Below the pieces are notes generated by a model. It ran no database searches. It saw only the letters and a list, made by a program, of their open reading frames with translations, and was not told where the DNA came from. From positions 1 through 9,017 of the forward strand of contig JAISZF010000085.1 in the NCBI GenBank assembly GCA_031269415.1: 9,017 nucleotides of DNA. The letters are read 5' to 3'. This stretch comes from Clostridiales bacterium (lineage in GTDB: Bacteria; Bacillota; Clostridia; Lachnospirales; WQUN01). Below are positions 6,890 through 9,017 of this stretch, in pieces. A program made the position numbers and the translations under genes. How positions within the stretch are numbered: position 1 is the first letter of the stretch; each line of letters starts with the position of its first letter.

Positions 6890-7801
6890 GTGATAAAAAT
6901 GATAATTTTCCGACTATTCCAAGGTATTGTTGTTATTGTTGGGGTTACATTGATTGTGTTTTTCGCGTCATATCTCACAGGTGATCCCGCGAGGCTTATG
7001 CTCGGCGAGATGGCTACCATCCAGCAAGTGGAGCAATTCCGAGAATTACACGGTTTAAATGATCCTCTGCCGCTTCAATACTGGAATTTTATTTCTAACG
7101 CGGCGCGAGGTGACTTTGGTCAGTCTATTTATTACAGAGATTCAAATTTGGTTTTAGTGTTAGAACGTTTGCCGGCTACGTTAAAGCTTTCCGGTGTGGC
7201 TATGTTAGGCGCGCTGCTGCTCTCCATTCCTCTGGGGCTGCTCAGCGCGCTAAAGCGAAATACTTGGTCAGACACGTTAATTTCCAGCATTGGTTTACTG
7301 GGTCAGTCGGCACCGAACTTTTGGGTAGGATTGATCATGATTATGTTCTTCAGCGTCCAATTGGGGTTGCTGCCGGTTTCTGGTATGAGTACATGGAAAA
7401 GTTACATTCTCCCGGGAGTCACGTTAATGTTCTGGCCGCTCGCGCAGAATATACGTATGATGCGTTCGTCCATGATTGAGGTATTGAACGCCGATTATAT
7501 TAAAACCGCTAAGGCAAAAGGGTTAAGACAAATTGTTATTATATTGAAACATGCGTTGCGTAACGCGGTGAAACCTGTTATCACCCTAATTGGTATGCAG
7601 CTTGGTTCATTTCTCGGCGGCGCCATTATAACCGAGACAATTTTTTCATGGCCCGGTGTCGGACGGCTTGCGCTTCAAGCGATTATGGTAAAGGATTTCC
7701 CGCTTCTTCAGACTGTTGTGGCGTTTCTAGCGATAGGATTCGTTGTTATTAATCTGATTGTTGACATTGCCTACGCCGTATTGGATCCGCGTGTGCGTTG
7801 A
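6890..7801 (+). CDS. DppB/OppB-like peptide ABC transporter permease
   Basis: One of two membrane subunits of a Dpp/Opp-type (peptide/nickel) ABC importer. The 303-residue protein has an N-terminal helix (about residues 9-29) followed by the family's TGDPARLMLG segment, an external region up to about 90, and five further helices (about 95-118, 130-155, 165-185, 225-255, 272-297). The cytoplasmic EAA loop that docks on the ATPase begins at ADYIKTAKAKG (201-211). The C-terminal YAVLDPRVR is typical. The start is probably the GTG at 6890 with a weak AGGG at 6876-6879; the ATG at 6899 would shorten it by three residues. It follows the broken DUF4392 copy by 27 bp, with no terminator or promoter seen between. 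The substrate cannot be read from the permease: peptides are most likely, while nickel or sugar members exist in the family. Confidence 0.93.
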   Translation: MIKMIIFRLFQGIVVIVGVTLIVFFASYLTGDPARLMLGEMATIQQVEQFRELHGLNDPLPLQYWNFISNAARGDFGQSIYYRDSNLVLVLERLPATLKLSGVAMLGALLLSIPLGLLSALKRNTWSDTLISSIGLLGQSAPNFWVGLIMIMFFSVQLGLLPVSGMSTWKSYILPGVTLMFWPLAQNIRMMRSSMIEVLNADYIKTAKAKGLRQIVIILKHALRNAVKPVITLIGMQLGSFLGGAIITETIFSWPGVGRLALQAIMVKDFPLLQTVVAFLAIGFVVINLIVDIAYAVLDPRVR

Positions 7802-7816
7802 AGGGGGGCGGAGATT

Positions 7817-8662
7817 ATGTTTAAAAGCCTTGGCAAATCCTTGCTTCGACAAGGTTCCGGTACTATTGGAGGCTTTATAGTTATACTGTTTGTTCTGATC
7901 GCGGTTTTCGCGCCGCTTATCGCGACACATGATCCAAATGAAATGTTTTTAGTTGACAGGTTGAAACCACCGCTCACTCACTCGGACACAGGTTTGCATT
8001 TTATGGGCTTTGATTCGCTTGGGAGGGATGTTTTTTCAAGGGTAGTTTATGGCGCGCGTATTTCTCTTTATGTCGGCGTTGTCGCAACTGTCATCTCACT
8101 TGTAATTGGTTGTACCCTCGGCCTTCTAGCGGGATATTACAGAGGAGCTGTCGATATGATTATCATGCGTTTAGTCGATATTCAACTGGCGTTTCCTTTT
8201 ATGCTTCTCGCCCTTACAATAATGGCTACGCTTGGCGCAGGCACAACACAGATTATTCTGGTCATGGGTGTTTTTGAATGGATGCGTTATGCGCGTATAG
8301 TTCGGGGAGAAACCCTGTCTTTGCGTGAAATGGAGTTTGTGGAGGCCGCTAAAGCGAGCGGCACAAGAAACGCCTTGATTATGTTCAGGCATATACTGCC
8401 TAATATCGTGGCTCCTGTAGTAGTCGTTACAACATTTAACGTGGCTTCAAATATATTGGCTGAAGCTTCGCTGTCTTTCCTTGGCTTAGGCGTGGACGCG
8501 GGCACGCCGAGCTGGGGCAGCATGCTCTCTGAGAGCCGAGATTTTTTACAGGAAGCTTGGTGGGTTGCGACGTTTCCCGGGATCGCGACTATGCTGTCAG
8601 TCTTGGGCATTAACTTACTTGGCGACTGGCTTCGTGATTTTCTTGATCCAAAAATAAAGTAA
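7817..8662 (+). CDS. DppC/OppC-like peptide ABC transporter permease
   Basis: The second permease of the same importer, 281 residues, the usual DppC length. Seen: an N-terminal helix at about 17-37 ending in FAPLIATHDPNE, the MGFDSLGRDVFSR motif at 63-75 that marks DppC/OppC proteins, several later hydrophobic helices, and the EAA loop VEAAKASG (175-182) followed by RHILPN. The C-terminus GDWLRDFLDPKIK is typical. A G-run (7803-7808) and GGAG (7810-7813) lie before the ATG. It starts 15 bp after the DppB-like stop. The pair would form the membrane channel; the periplasmic-type binding protein is not in this window. Confidence 0.94.
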   Translation: MFKSLGKSLLRQGSGTIGGFIVILFVLIAVFAPLIATHDPNEMFLVDRLKPPLTHSDTGLHFMGFDSLGRDVFSRVVYGARISLYVGVVATVISLVIGCTLGLLAGYYRGAVDMIIMRLVDIQLAFPFMLLALTIMATLGAGTTQIILVMGVFEWMRYARIVRGETLSLREMEFVEAAKASGTRNALIMFRHILPNIVAPVVVVTTFNVASNILAEASLSFLGLGVDAGTPSWGSMLSESRDFLQEAWWVATFPGIATMLSVLGINLLGDWLRDFLDPKIK

Positions 8663-8698
8663 CTCATCCATGCGTCATTTCTGGGAGGGGTTTCGGCT

Positions 8699-9017
8699 GT
8701 GGCTATTCTTGATGTAAAAAATTTGTCCGTCCGATTCGAGGTCGCTCGGAAAGAGTATGTAACCGTAACAGACATGCTCAGTTTTAGTTTGGAAAAGGGT
8801 GAGGTTCTCGGCATAGTGGGTGAAAGCGGTTCGGGTAAGACCGTAACTTCACTGTCAATTATGCGGCTTATCCCTAAAACTTCCGGCCGCGCGGATGGCC
8901 AAATATATTTTGAGGATCGCGATTTACTTAAAATCAGCGAATCTGAGATGCGCGCTGTACGTGGAAACCGCATTTCCATGATTTTTCAAGACCCTATGAC
9001 GTCTTTAAATCCGGTGT
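8699..9017 (+). CDS. DppD/OppD-like peptide ABC transporter ATPase (5' part, cut by window edge)
   Basis: The first 106 codons of the ATP-binding subunit of the importer are present. Seen: the N-terminal ILDVKNLSVRFE typical of DppD, a Walker A GESGSGKT at residues 41-48, and the Q-loop IFQDPMTSLNP near residues 95-105 at the window edge. The start is a GTG at 8699, chosen because GGGAGGGG at 8683-8690 lies 8 nt before it and the DppD N-terminus begins there; an ATG at 8670 is in another frame. The gene lies 36 bp after the DppC-like stop. The signature motif, Walker B and the C-terminal oligopeptide domain lie beyond the window, as would a likely DppF partner. Confidence 0.93.
   Translation, partial: MAILDVKNLSVRFEVARKEYVTVTDMLSFSLEKGEVLGIVGESGSGKTVTSLSIMRLIPKTSGRADGQIYFEDRDLLKISESEMRAVRGNRISMIFQDPMTSLNPV

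Noticed and set aside
8287..8979. 230-codon minus-strand frame opposite the DppC/DppD-like genes
   Set aside because: It runs antisense across two genes with unmistakable ABC transporter motifs, and its translation is Ser/Arg-rich without recognisable domains.

Overview
The window looks like a low- to mid-GC Firmicute, most likely a member of the Clostridia. The basis is consensus -35/-10 promoters, strong AGGAGG-type ribosome sites, tight operons, a serC-serA-DUF1015 operon and a stand-alone DUF4392 protein. This is inferred from gene families and style, because no rRNA or other marker is present.

Layout. (1) 1-1160, minus strand: a P-loop ATPase of the AAA_14/DUF4143 type, cut by the window's left edge just before its C-terminus. 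(2) 1161-1350: a divergent intergenic region with one well-formed promoter for each direction and operator-like symmetry at the serC promoter. (3) 1351-4838, plus strand: an operon of serC (phosphoserine aminotransferase), serA (3-phosphoglycerate dehydrogenase with a C-terminal ACT domain) and a DUF1015 protein, closed by a clear intrinsic terminator at 4846-4876. (4) 4877-5058: an intergenic region with a perfect 12-bp inverted repeat, a promoter and a hairpin plus T-tract. (5) 5059-9017, plus strand: a second operon. It starts with a DUF4392 (D-glutamate cyclase-like) gene, followed by a tandem second copy broken by a 289-bp internal deletion. Two peptide-type ABC permeases (DppB/OppB-like and DppC/OppC-like) come next, then the start of the DppD/OppD-like ATPase, which runs off the right edge.

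How the genes work together. serA and serC supply the first two steps of serine synthesis (3-phosphoglycerate to 3-phosphohydroxypyruvate to O-phosphoserine). The third enzyme, SerB, is not in the operon. The DUF1015 protein, whose start overlaps the serA stop, sits where it might be expected, but its function is not established here. In the second operon, a peptide importer coupled to a D-glutamate cyclase-family enzyme suggests uptake and processing of D-glutamate-containing or pyroglutamyl compounds, for instance peptidoglycan peptides. That is inference from context only.

The most distinctive points are the fresh-looking decay of the second DUF4392 copy, the pairing of DUF4392 with a peptide transporter, and DUF1015 taking the place of serB. 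I see no CRISPR array, insertion sequence, tRNA or rRNA.
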